Shown here one piece after another: positions 36,409 through 45,085 of a stretch of DNA of 64,000 bases. A program made the translations under genes and the position numbers. The stretch covers positions 682,001-746,000 of the forward strand of contig JAWKLF010000001.1 in assembly GCA_041392835.1 (NCBI GenBank), given 5' to 3'. The first letter of the stretch is position 1. The number at the start of each line of letters is the position of its first letter. The notes beneath the pieces were generated by a model. It made no database searches. It was not told the origin of the DNA and saw nothing but the letters and a program-made list of their open reading frames with translations. Source of the stretch: OLB11 sp041392835 (lineage in GTDB: Bacteria > Bacteroidota > Bacteroidia > Chitinophagales > Chitinophagaceae).

Positions 36409-37008
36409 TTAAGGTTGTAATAAAAATAATGGCTGATCGTATTCGACAGGCGAAGCATCGTCTATCAGTACTTTTACAATTTTACCAGAAAATTCGCTTT
36501 CAATTTCGTTAAACAACTTCATGGCTTCTACTATACAAAGTACTTGACCTATTTCTATTTGGTCGCCTACGTTGACAAAGGGAGGCTTGTCGGGTCCTGC
36601 TGAGCGATAAAATGTCCCAATCATAGGCGATTTTATGGTTATCAAATTATCGGTGCTTTCTTGTGCTGCTGCAGGTGCAGGAGCCGATGGAGCTGTTTGA
36701 CTTGGCGATGCAACCACACTGGGTGCCGCAGTATGTACTACTGCAGGTATGGCACTAGCTACTGGGGCTATCTGTTGCAAACCTTGTCGTATAGTGATTT
36801 TAAAATCGCCTTTTTCTAATTTTAATTCATTCACATTGGAATGATTTACAGCATGTATTAATTGATTAATTTCATCTATATTAAAAATAGCCGTAGGCAT
36901 TTGAGTTTTTTTGCTGGGTTCCGATTTGCTCACAATTGTTGAAGCCTTTTTAGGCGTTGTTTTGCTAGGAACTGCTTTTTTTACAATGTTTTTTTTAATT
37001 GTTGCCAT
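36409..37008 (-). CDS. accB: Acetyl-CoA carboxylase biotin carboxyl carrier protein
   Basis: Carries biotin between biotin carboxylase and carboxyltransferase. The 199 residues include a Lys/Ser-rich start (about 1-38), a conserved DEINQLIHAVNHSNVNELKL helix, an Ala/Pro-rich linker (about 85-120) and the biotinyl domain (about 122-199) with the modification site K164 in EAMKLFNEI. The N-terminal tail is slightly longer than that of E. coli AccB. It lies 34 bases after the efp stop and 97 bases before accC, the standard arrangement. Confidence 0.96.
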   Translation of the reverse strand: MATIKKNIVKKAVPSKTTPKKASTIVSKSEPSKKTQMPTAIFNIDEINQLIHAVNHSNVNELKLEKGDFKITIRQGLQQIAPVASAIPAVVHTAAPSVVASPSQTAPSAPAPAAAQESTDNLITIKSPMIGTFYRSAGPDKPPFVNVGDQIEIGQVLCIVEAMKLFNEIESEFSGKIVKVLIDDASPVEYDQPLFLLQP

Positions 37009-37042
37009 GCTGTTTTGAATGTTTGTTTTAAAAAAATATGGA

Positions 37043-37606
37043 CTAAGATTTTACACGTTCTACATATTCGCCCGTACGAGTATTTACTCGTATAGTTTCT
37101 CCTTCATTAACGAATAATGGAACATTGACAGTAGCGCCTGTTTCTACAGTGGCTGGTTTTAACGTACGTGTTGCAGTATCTCCTCTAAGGCCAGGTTCAC
37201 TGTATGTAATAAGCAATTCTATTTTTTCAGGCAATTCTGCCTATAGTTTGATCAGATTCTGTATTGATAATAACTGATACTTCTTGACCTTCTTTCAAAA
37301 ATTGATAAGCATCTACTAAATGTTCTTCTACCGTTATTTGTTCAAAGGTTTCATTATCCATGAAGCTATATCCGGTTTCGTCTTTGTATAAAAATTGATA
37401 GGTTTTCTTTTCAACTCGTACAGGATATACTGTATCACCACTATTCCAAGTTTTTTCTATAGTTCTGTTATTATCTACACCTTTTAGTTTTGCCCATACT
37501 TTGCAGCTGCACGAGCCGTTTTATTTTCGCCAAATTCGACAACAGTGTATAAACTACCATCTAATTTAAGTATTGTTCCTCTGCTTATATCTGATGTAGA
37601 TGCCAT
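37043..37606 (-). pseudogene. efp: Translation elongation factor P, two frameshifts
   Basis: EF-P relieves ribosome stalling at polyproline. Read across all frames, the region encodes a complete ~187-residue protein: MASTSDISRGTILKL at the start, FMDNETFEQ in the middle, and a C-terminal part with YSEPGLRGDTATRTLKPATV (37043-37234 in one frame). The frame breaks twice: at 37500-37502, where one A seems missing (AAK/VWAKLKG), and near 37240, where one base seems extra. The two cancel, so the total length is a multiple of three and the rest reads perfectly, which fits base-calling errors better than decay. The tip loop reads NKTARAAAK with Arg at 32 and lacks the PGKG of the lysine-type proteins. 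Confidence 0.88.
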
Positions 37607-37656
37607 ATGCTAATTTTTTAATTGTAGTGTGAGTATTTATTTTTTAGATTTGTCGG

Positions 37657-37686
37657 CAAATATAGTTACTATCGGTTGATTTCAAT
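37657..37686 (-). promoter_or_regulatory. Promoter of the efp-accB-accC block
   Basis: On the minus strand ATTG at 37683-37686, 18-base spacer, and TATATTTG (37657-37664), a perfect -7 box, followed by a ~50-base leader to the efp ATG. It lies in the divergent gap to truB. Confidence 0.5.
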
Positions 37687-37785
37687 TAACTTGTTATTAT
37701 ATAATTATTCACTTTATTTTTAGGATGTTTATATGAAGAAGTATATATATATAATTTCGTTTGATGTATAAATAAAAGAAATATA

Positions 37786-38508
37786 ATGAAGAAAAAAATA
37801 GAAGACTTAAATTTTGTTGAAGGCGAAAGAATACTTTTAGATAAACCCTATGGAAATACTTCATTTGGGTTGGTAGCACAATTAAAAAAATGGACAAAAG
37901 CCAAAATTGGACATGCAGGCACCTTAGATCCTCTGGCTTCTGGCTTGGTTATATGCTGCACTGGCAAAAAAACAAAAACACTTACTGAGCTTATTGGGCT
38001 CGATAAAGAATATACTGGTACTATTACTATAGGAGCCTGCACACCAACCTACGATTTAGAAAGCGAGCCATATCAACACCAACCTTATCATCATATTCAA
38101 ACTGAAAATATTGAAGAAGCTCAAAAAAAACTGAGTGGCAACATCATGCAAACACCCCCTATTCATTCTGCTATCAAGCAAGATGGAAAACCGGTATATG
38201 AATTAGCTAGGCAAGGCATCGAAGTACGCATGAAAGAAAGGCCTGTCACTATACATCAATTTGTCATTACAGAAATTAAGCTGCCTGATATACATTTTCG
38301 CATTCAATGTTCAAGTGGTACGTATATACGAACTATAGCACACGACTTTGGTCAACTCTTAGGTGTAGGCGCTTATTTATCCTCTTTAAGAAGAACCAAA
38401 ATAGGAGAGCATGCTATAGAAGATGCTTACACACTTGATGAGTTAGCTAATCATTTTGGTACACGTATGAATTTAAAATGTATAGAACCTAAACAAAGCA
38501 CTTCATAA
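37786..38508 (+). CDS. truB: tRNA pseudouridine(55) synthase
   Basis: Converts U55 in the T-loop of tRNA to pseudouridine. The 240 residues are slightly short compared with E. coli TruB because the C-terminal PUA domain is mostly absent, as often in Bacteroidota. ILLDKPYGNTSF near 16-27, the catalytic D48 in GHAGTLDPLASG, DKEYTGTITIGACTPTYD, the PPIHSAIKQDGKPVYELARQ motif and CSSGTYIRTIAHDFGQLL are all present. It is divergent from efp. It is intact although the genes on both sides carry frameshifts. Confidence 0.96.
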   Translation: MKKKIEDLNFVEGERILLDKPYGNTSFGLVAQLKKWTKAKIGHAGTLDPLASGLVICCTGKKTKTLTELIGLDKEYTGTITIGACTPTYDLESEPYQHQPYHHIQTENIEEAQKKLSGNIMQTPPIHSAIKQDGKPVYELARQGIEVRMKERPVTIHQFVITEIKLPDIHFRIQCSSGTYIRTIAHDFGQLLGVGAYLSSLRRTKIGEHAIEDAYTLDELANHFGTRMNLKCIEPKQSTS

Positions 38509-38513
38509 AACCA

Positions 38514-41371
38514 CTACCTCACCAGCGTTACATTTCCTTTTTTCTGTATAAATTCGCCATTGGGGCATTTGCCTTCTATAGTCCAAATGTAAGTGTCCAT
38601 GGGTTGTGCTTTGCCTGGTAGGTGCCATCCCAACGCTGGCTACATCGTTGGTGCAACACCATTTCGCCTCAGCGATTAAAGATTCTAAAGCATTTTAATT
38701 CTATAGAAATATTGCGAGGTCCAAAACGATTATTATCTACATCCGAACGAGGGTTGAAGGCATTGGGCAAGTATATATCTGTACACTTCACATGTATTTG
38801 CATCGTATCTCTATCCTCACAGCCACCTTGTGCGCTGCTTAGCTTTACCCAATACGTCATATCCTCTGGTGGTGTAGCTTTGGGATTAAGTAGTAAGTAA
38901 TGCACCAAATACTTGTCTGGATACCACTGCACCGTGCAGCCCTCACCACAAAGCATATCAGGGCCTCCCAATATAATAGATTCGCCATCAAAGATACTTC
39001 TATCGGGGCCTGCATCGGCGCGAAGCGCCGTAACATTTACCGCCTGCTCGAGATAGAGCTTACAGATTGAATTTTGCGATTGTACTATAGCTTGATAGGT
39101 ATGGTTGGTATCGGGCCAAGCAAACACACTATTGCCAGAGAGGCTACTGATATGATAATCAGGACTCCAAACCACCGTACTAATGCCAGTACCTGCAACG
39201 GGCGATAGCTACCGTATCGCCAGTGCAAATATCTTGTGGGGCCAATACTGGATATTGGCCGTAAAACCATTATCATACACTATGCAGCCGTATCGGTATG
39301 CGTAAAGCAACCCGAAGCATCGCTTACCGTAACGATATATTGCGTAGTAGCCGGATTGATGATGAGTGTAGAACTTTGAGTAATTGCCTACAACCCCTGT
39401 ATTGGGAGTCCATTGGCTAAGCCCAGCACTACAGTACTACTTTGCACTTGTAGGGGTATTTGAATTTCCGCTTTGCATATCGTAGTATCCGTAGCCTGTA
39501 TGCTAAAGTCTGGAATGACATATACCGTAATCGTATCCGCCGTTTTGCAACTATCACTACCGAAACGGGTATATGGGCTTATAGGTAGTGGTTTGCGAAG
39601 GCGTAGCAATAGGGTTGATACACGAAGTACAAATTGTGCTATTAATTACCTGTAAGCACTCGTCCAGTTTACGGTGGTATTATTACCGATGTCTTTTGGC
39701 ATGAGGGCGTAGGCTTTGCCCTTGGCAAATACTGGTATCGGAGCCCGTATTTATGCCAAGTGTGGGTAATATGTATGCGAAGTAGATAATTGTGGTCGAA
39801 GAGGTAAGGCGTTTTGCTACAAATACTATCGTTGAGGGTAATAAAGAGTATATGCTCGCCAGTGGCGTTGGCAGGTATAGCCCAGTTGAGAACCCCATGT
39901 ACACTATCGGTACCTATGCCTATATAGCTAACATTGGAGGCGGGTATAGACACACCATGATTGTCTTTGGCACAAATGCGAAAGATCACCAGTGCACCTG
40001 TGTCATTAAAGGGTATATACTAATGCTACTGCCAGCACAGGCTGCAAAGTATAGTCACTGTCTTTGATGCAATTGACCAGACTATTACTATCTATATAAA
40101 AAGGAAGGAGAATCAAGAGAGGTGCTGTCGAAAATAAGCAAGTCCACCCAACGCTTATTGAGCCTATCCAGGGACCTCTGGCGATATTCATCGCAACGAA
40201 GTAGCAAGGCAGCAGCCTGAAAGGCACTTTGAAGCCAAAGTGTACATCGCCATTGTGAGGATCTACCCAAAAGGTGCTATCGGTATCGAAGGGGTTGTGT
40301 ACAGGATCATATTTGATGCAGCTAGGGTGGTATTGCCTCGTGCCAGAATACATTCATAGGAGAAGGCACGTAGCCCGTGTAATTAGTATCCTGGCTATGG
40401 CTGATTATAACAAATATGAAATGGAATAAAATCTTTTGATTATTATATATGGCTGAGCCTTGCGAAAAAGTATCGGGGAAAACCATGTGTATGCTACTAA
40501 ATACCAAGGAATCGCCATCGGGATCTACGGCCAGCTGTTTATAAACAGCTGGTTGATTTTTATAAAATATACCAGTAGGATAACTCAAAAAATAAGGATT
40601 GCTATTGGGTACCAAGGTATTGATTTGGGCTATGCCACCGCTTATGTAGTTATTGGCAAAAAAAAACGAAGTAGCACCTAAATAGTATTGTGTGGAATCT
40701 ATATTGGTATTGAGCTTAATGCCTGCAACCCCAGTTCCAAAAAAACGACAGGTTAAGTTATTATTGGGAATACCACCAGTTTGGGTTACTTGCCATAGAC
40801 CACTTTTTTCGGGCAGATAAATAATAGTATCGTACCAAATATCGCGCTTGTGCTCAAAGGTGTCGAAAAACGTATTGGCAAAACCATTGCCTACAGCAAC
40901 GACTCCATTGGGTATGGCATCGGCATTGAAATTGGGTATGCAGTTCTTAAAAATACGCTGCCCTGCACTATCGCCCGTAAAGGGATTGAGTATTGTTTTA
41001 GTGGTGTTATTATTGTTTACATAGCTATTTACTGGACCAGCTGTATTGGTTATAAAATACGAATAGAAGTGATATATATCAGTATCATGAATAACTACCC
41101 CAGGTGAAGTATAATTTAACCAATAGCCATTATTACATCCACCAGAACAATCTATACATGCCGCTGTAACTCGTAGAAAAATCTGATAAGCCGAATCGGC
41201 TATATCAGGGCGGTGCTGTATTGTAAATTCGCTTCCACCACTACTTTGGTAATAAATAGGTGGCGAAAATTGAGCTTGGGAAACATAGCTTAAGCTGATT
41301 GTAAATAGGATTGCAATAAAATATTTGCATTCCTTAATATAGAATCGGGTATGTAAAAACAAAGTTTTCAT
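38514..41371 (-). pseudogene. Type-B T9SS sorting-domain protein (gliding motility-associated CTD), multiply frameshifted
   Basis: A gene of ~950 codons on the minus strand. 40322-41371 (349 codons) is open: signal peptide (ISLSYVSQA), then a beta-rich domain with DPDGDSLVFS. From 40.35 kb downwards the homologous reading hops among frames (DPHNGDVHFGF, DSTFWVDP, RAKDNHG-like CAKDNHGVSI, FGSDSCKTADTITVYVIPDF, DAGPDRSIFDGESIILGG, TYWVKLSSAQGGCEDRD, DIYLPNAFNP) and ends in a type-B tail: FRIFNR, then a TGA where W is expected before GEMV, then after another shift WTIEGKCPNGEFIQKKGNVT with the stop at 38514-38516. Many indels in 2 kb: either a genuine pseudogene or poor sequence. Surface repeats with Ig/PKD character; function unknown. 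Confidence 0.75.
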
Positions 41372-41467
41372 TCGAATAAATTTTTACCTGTTCGCAACTT
41401 AGCAATTAATGCGTAATAGTATCGTGAAGATATAGGCTAAAAGAGAAAAAAACGAATTCTTTAACAA

Positions 41468-41502
41468 AAAAAAGCGGCGCTCATAGAGCGCCGCTTTTTT
41501 TT
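41468..41502 (-). terminator. Rho-independent terminator of rpsA
   Basis: Perfect 11-bp GC-rich stem AAGCGGCGCTC/GAGCGCCGCTT with loop ATA, A run on one side and T run on the other, 22 bases past the rpsA stop. Confidence 0.92.
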
Positions 41503-41523
41503 ATTTGTAAGGAAGTTCCCACA

Positions 41524-43338
41524 TTATTCTGTACCGTCTTCTTCCATTTTCTTACGAATATCTGCTAAGGCACCAAGGTCGCCAAGGGTAGCTTTTTCTA
41601 CTTTAGATTGTAAATTTTTTACCGCTTTTTTAGTATTTTCTACTTCTATACCGGCTTCTTTACGAGCTACTTCTTTTTCTTCTTCCATTTGCAATTCCCA
41701 TACTTTGGTATGCGAAACCATGATACGCTTTTCGTTTCTATCAAACTCAATTACTATGAATTGGTTTGTTTCGTCTACGGCTATCATTTTTTCGTCTTGC
41801 TTGCGTAGGTGTCTGGTAGGTGAGAAGGCTTCTAAACCATATTGAAGTTGTATAATACCTCCTTTTTCTTCTTTACGAATCATAACACCTTCGTGCAATG
41901 AACCGATAGGGAATACGGTTTCAAAAGTATTCCAAGGGTCTTCTTCTATTTGTTTATGACCAAGCGATAATTTTCGTGTTTCTTTATCTACAGACAATAC
42001 GATAACTTCTAAGCTATCGCCTACTTTGGTAAAGTCGCTTGGGTGGTTAAATCGTTTTACCCAGCTCAAGTCAGAGATATGAATCATGCCGCCTATGCCA
42101 GATTCTAATTCTACAAATACACCATAAGGCGTTAGGTTTTTAACCACACCTGTGTGTTGAGATCCTACTGCAAATTTGCTTTCTATTTCATCCCAAGGGT
42201 CTGGAGTCATTTTCTTGATAGACAAGCTCATTTTTCTTTCTTCTTTGTCTATAGAAACAATAATAGCTTCGTGCTCATCGCCCATTTTGAAATATTCGCG
42301 CGCATTGATAGGTTGGTTGCTCCACGTAATTTCGGATACATGTACAAGACCTTCTATACCCGATTCCATTTCTAAAAATGCACCATAGTCTTCTATATTG
42401 ACTACTTTACCTTTTATTTTGTTGCCTTCAATTACCGTATCTGGAAGATTTTCCCAAGGATGTGGCGTTAATTGTTTTAGACCCAACGAAATACGTTTTT
42501 TCTCATCATCAAAGTCTAATACGGCTACATTTAGTTTTTGTCCATTAGTCAATACTTCTGATGGGTGGTTGATACGACCCCATGAAATATCAGTGATATA
42601 TAATAAACCATCTAAACCGCCTAAATCGATAAAGGCACCAAAGTCAGTTACATTTTTAATTGTACCTTCTAAGATTTGTCCTTTTTCTAATTTAGAAATG
42701 ATTTCCATGCGTTGTGCTTCAATGTCGCTTTCGATAAGTGCTTTGTGCGAAACCACAGCATTGCGAATTACTTCATTGATTTTTACAACTTTAAATTCCA
42801 TGTTTTTATTTACAAACTGATCATAATCCGTAACGGGTTTTACATCAATTTGTGAACCTGGCAAAAAGGTTTCCATACCAAAAAGGTCAACAATTAAGCC
42901 GCCTTTGGTTTTAGAAGTTACATAGCCAGTAACGATTTCGCCAGATTTGTAAACGTCTACTATACGATCCCAAGCACGATATTGACGAGCTTGTTTTCTG
43001 CTAAGGTGCAAAGCACCTTCTTTGTCTTCTTTTTCTACTATTAGAACTTCTACGCTATCGCCCACTTTTACGTTGGGTAAATCTCGAAATTCGTTGAGAG
43101 AAACAAGACCATCGCTTTTGTAACCAATGTTTACAACGGCATCTGTTTTAGTAAGACCCACGATAGTACCATCTACTATTTCGTTGTCATTTACTGTTTT
43201 AAAAGTTTCATCATACAATTTGTCGTATGATTCGCGAGCATCTTGTTTATAAGATGAAACGTTTCGCTTATCTACACTCCAATCAAAATCGTCGTGTGCG
43301 CCCATGTTGGCGTCTTGGTTTAACAAGGTATCTTCCAT
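41524..43338 (-). CDS. rpsA: 30S ribosomal protein S1
   Basis: Binds mRNA on the 30S subunit and aids initiation on structured or leader-poor messages. The 604 residues contain six S1 (OB-fold) repeats: about 52-118 (GTIVGLTKTDAVVNIGYKSD), 135-200, 220-285 (GTIKNVTDFGAFIDLGGLDG), 305-375 (GKVVNIEDYGAFLEM), 392-462 (GVVKNLTPYGVFVELESGIG) and 478-550 (more divergent), with acidic N- and lysine-rich C-termini. A perfect TANNTTTG box lies ~80 bases upstream at 43417. The presence of S1 is relevant to the apparently leaderless genes noted in this window. Confidence 0.96.
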   Translation of the reverse strand: MEDTLLNQDANMGAHDDFDWSVDKRNVSSYKQDARESYDKLYDETFKTVNDNEIVDGTIVGLTKTDAVVNIGYKSDGLVSLNEFRDLPNVKVGDSVEVLIVEKEDKEGALHLSRKQARQYRAWDRIVDVYKSGEIVTGYVTSKTKGGLIVDLFGMETFLPGSQIDVKPVTDYDQFVNKNMEFKVVKINEVIRNAVVSHKALIESDIEAQRMEIISKLEKGQILEGTIKNVTDFGAFIDLGGLDGLLYITDISWGRINHPSEVLTNGQKLNVAVLDFDDEKKRISLGLKQLTPHPWENLPDTVIEGNKIKGKVVNIEDYGAFLEMESGIEGLVHVSEITWSNQPINAREYFKMGDEHEAIIVSIDKEERKMSLSIKKMTPDPWDEIESKFAVGSQHTGVVKNLTPYGVFVELESGIGGMIHISDLSWVKRFNHPSDFTKVGDSLEVIVLSVDKETRKLSLGHKQIEEDPWNTFETVFPIGSLHEGVMIRKEEKGGIIQLQYGLEAFSPTRHLRKQDEKMIAVDETNQFIVIEFDRNEKRIMVSHTKVWELQMEEEKEVARKEAGIEVENTKKAVKNLQSKVEKATLGDLGALADIRKKMEEDGTE

Positions 43339-43416
43339 GTTATGTTTTTTTTAATGATTTCAAATTGCCCTTTTATCAATGTTGAAATCGGGTGAACCAT
43401 ATTTTTAAAAGGGTTG

Positions 43417-43449
43417 CAAAGGTACATTGTAAAATTGATAAAAATCAAT
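43417..43449 (-). promoter_or_regulatory. Promoter of rpsA
   Basis: Minus strand: ATTG at 43446-43449, 21-base spacer, TACCTTTG at 43417-43424 (exact -7 match), then a ~80-base leader to ATG 43338. Confidence 0.5.
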
Positions 43450-43487
43450 CAAGTTGCAGTTTTAAAGCCTTTTTTTTCTAAATTAAA

Positions 43488-43545
43488 GTAATACCAATCT
43501 TAAATTGGTTTTAGACCAATTTTCAGCGTGGTTTATGCCGATATT
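43488..43545. repeat. GTAATACC-type intergenic repeat, copy 3
   Basis: GTAATACCAATCTTAAATTGG then TTTTAGACCAATTTTCAGCG. Contains two nested hairpins: ACCAAT/ATTGGT and AAATTGGT/ACCAATTT. Aligns with copy 2 at 25003. Confidence 0.6.
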
Positions 43546-43641
43546 GCTATGTCAGACCATTTTTTTGGTCTGTTATAGTAGTATAATCAGTATAATTTTA
43601 AAATAACACTAACATTCGTTCGGATTTGTTGTTTGCTATTT

Positions 43642-43649
43642 TATTTTTG
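43642..43649 (+). promoter_or_regulatory. TANNTTTG -7 box of rpiB
   Basis: TATTTTTG is an exact match, 20 bases before the rpiB ATG. The -33 half is weak. Confidence 0.45.
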
Positions 43650-43669
43650 ACCAAAATACAATACATAGA

Positions 43670-44110
43670 ATGACTAAAACAATTTCAATAGGAAATGATC
43701 ATGCCGGAACCGATTATAAATTGGCTTTGATGGATTTTGTACAATCCTTAGGATATGACATTATTAATAGAGGTACCGATGCTGCAGATAGTGTAGATTA
43801 TCCTGATTTTGCGCATGCCGTAGCTGAAGATGTGAGCCAAGGAAAAGCTCTTTTTGGTATTTTGCTTTGTGGTAGTGCCAATGGGGTGTGTATGACAGCT
43901 AATAAGCATGCCGATATTCGTGCAGCACTTTGTTGGCAACAAGAAATTAGCCTTCTGGCTCGGCAGCACAACGATGCCAATATTATATGCTTGCCAGCCC
44001 GATTTTGTAGTATAGAAGCTTGCAAAGACATGGTGGCTACCTTTTTAAATACTCCTTTTGAAGGAGGAAGGCACCAAAATAGAGTAGAAAAAATAGCTTG
44101 TTGTTCATAA
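43670..44110 (+). CDS. rpiB: Ribose-5-phosphate isomerase B
   Basis: Interconverts ribose-5-phosphate and ribulose-5-phosphate in the pentose phosphate pathway. The 146 residues match RpiB/LacAB family size. Opening ISIGNDHAGTDYKLAL, GTDAADSVDYPDFAHAVAED, the Cys-containing active-site loop LLCGSANGVCMTANK and HNDANIICLPARF are all typical. It has its own promoter box and is not part of an operon. A fragment of the palindromic repeat family follows the stop at 44106. Confidence 0.94.
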   Translation: MTKTISIGNDHAGTDYKLALMDFVQSLGYDIINRGTDAADSVDYPDFAHAVAEDVSQGKALFGILLCGSANGVCMTANKHADIRAALCWQQEISLLARQHNDANIICLPARFCSIEACKDMVATFLNTPFEGGRHQNRVEKIACCS

Positions 44111-44120
44111 GCCTAAGTTA
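44106..44120. repeat. Half of the palindromic repeat family (CCTAAGTTATGC)
   Basis: CCTAAGTTATGCAATAG just after rpiB matches the outer arm of the elements at 10131 and 25756 and the half-element at 24838. The other arm is absent. Confidence 0.35.
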
Positions 44121-44243
44121 TGCAATAGAAACAACTCAACTACTTTTAATAGTTGCGATTAAACGATTTTTTCAGCTTTTTAGTTTCATACAAAACGTTA
44201 AAATAGATGCATTTATCTCAAAATAGTTCAATTTATTAGACGT

Positions 44244-44277
44244 TTTGAATTTCGAATCCATTTTTTTTGTATATTGC
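44244..44277 (+). promoter_or_regulatory. Candidate promoter of the T9SS cargo gene at 44294
   Basis: TTTG at 44244-44247, 22-base spacer, TATATTGC at 44270-44277 (two mismatches from TANNTTTG), 16 bases before the ATG. Confidence 0.4.
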
Positions 44278-44293
44278 ATTCAAATTAATAAAG

Positions 44294-44971
44294 ATGAAAA
44301 AATTACTTTTATTTTGCTCTATACTGTTTATGGCATTTCAAAGCATAGGTCAGGTAACAATACAACACGATTCCGTTTGGTATAATAATTTTCCAAAAGA
44401 CGGTGCAGCTCACGCATTAAAGGATTCTATTCACAACGACACCAATGCACCCTTTACGATTACATGGCAAAAAAGTGCTAGCCACATATTAAATGGATGG
44501 TCAATTATTGGTATGTGCGATAAAAATGGTTGCTATTCAGGTACAAGCACTAGCTCTTTTACAGTAGTATTGAATCCTGGCGAAATGGCTGTGTTTTATG
44601 TAGATATGAGTGCAATTGCTAGTGCAGAAGATGGCGTTTCGTGGGTCACTCTTACTACGTCCGTAGGCGATATGACTTTTTTATTCAAGTCTTGGCCAAA
44701 TGAAACCGTTAATTTCAACGAAAATAACTTTGCTACGGTCTATCCAAATCCAGCAACTAATTTTGTTTCTGTAAATGTTAATAATTCAAACATTGCCAAT
44801 ATGCATGTTGTAAATGTGATAGGTAAGCGTGTGGCTTCTTTAAAAATTAACCCCGCTATCAATAATAAAATTCGTTATAACATGGAAAATCTTAACAACG
44901 GCATTTATATGCTACAATTTACAGATAGCAAAGGCAAATTGCTTGGTGTAAAAAGAATTACTAAAAACTAA
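44294..44971 (+). CDS. Secreted protein with type A T9SS sorting domain
   Basis: A 225-residue exported protein of unknown function. Signal peptide MKKLLLFCSILFMAFQSIGQ, then ~120 residues of an Ig-like beta-sandwich (VWYNNFPKDGAAHALKDSI, APFTITWQKSASHI, FTVVLNPGEMAVFYVDM), then a type A tail starting VYPNPATNFVSVNVN and ending GVKRITKN. The central domain resembles the small domain found in many short Bacteroidota secreted proteins with only one tail. The frame extends to 44267, but ATG 44294 starts the signal peptide. A terminator follows. Confidence 0.82.
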   Translation: MKKLLLFCSILFMAFQSIGQVTIQHDSVWYNNFPKDGAAHALKDSIHNDTNAPFTITWQKSASHILNGWSIIGMCDKNGCYSGTSTSSFTVVLNPGEMAVFYVDMSAIASAEDGVSWVTLTTSVGDMTFLFKSWPNETVNFNENNFATVYPNPATNFVSVNVNNSNIANMHVVNVIGKRVASLKINPAINNKIRYNMENLNNGIYMLQFTDSKGKLLGVKRITKN

Positions 44972-44993
44972 TTAGAAATTATAGATAATCCTT

Positions 44994-45019
44994 AGGCTGC
45001 TAATGAGCAGCCTTTTTTT
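44994..45019 (+). terminator. Rho-independent terminator
   Basis: Stem GGCTGCT/AGCAGCC with loop AATG and a T run, 23 bases after the T9SS cargo stop and before cphA. Confidence 0.88.
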
Positions 45020-45085
45020 ATTGGTAAAAAATTTACATTCTTAAATAATTGGTTAAATTGCACGTTCAAAACAAAAATATTTTCG

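Larger units (their letters stand above)
43339..43669. other. Divergent intergenic region between rpsA and rpiB, 331 bases
   Basis: Holds the rpsA promoter box (43417-43424), the GTAATACC-type repeat at 43488-43545, a second hairpin (CAGACC...GGTCTG, 43553-43572) and the rpiB box at 43642-43649. No open frame or RNA gene was seen. Confidence 0.6.

Noticed and set aside
42398..42820. 140-codon plus-strand frame opposite rpsA
   Set aside because: Shadow of the S1 repeats; Ser/Pro-rich antisense composition, no start signals.
43553..43572. CAGACC/GGTCTG hairpin as a rho-independent terminator
   Set aside because: The T run is in the loop, not after the stem, and no gene ends just before it; more likely part of the adjacent repeat.
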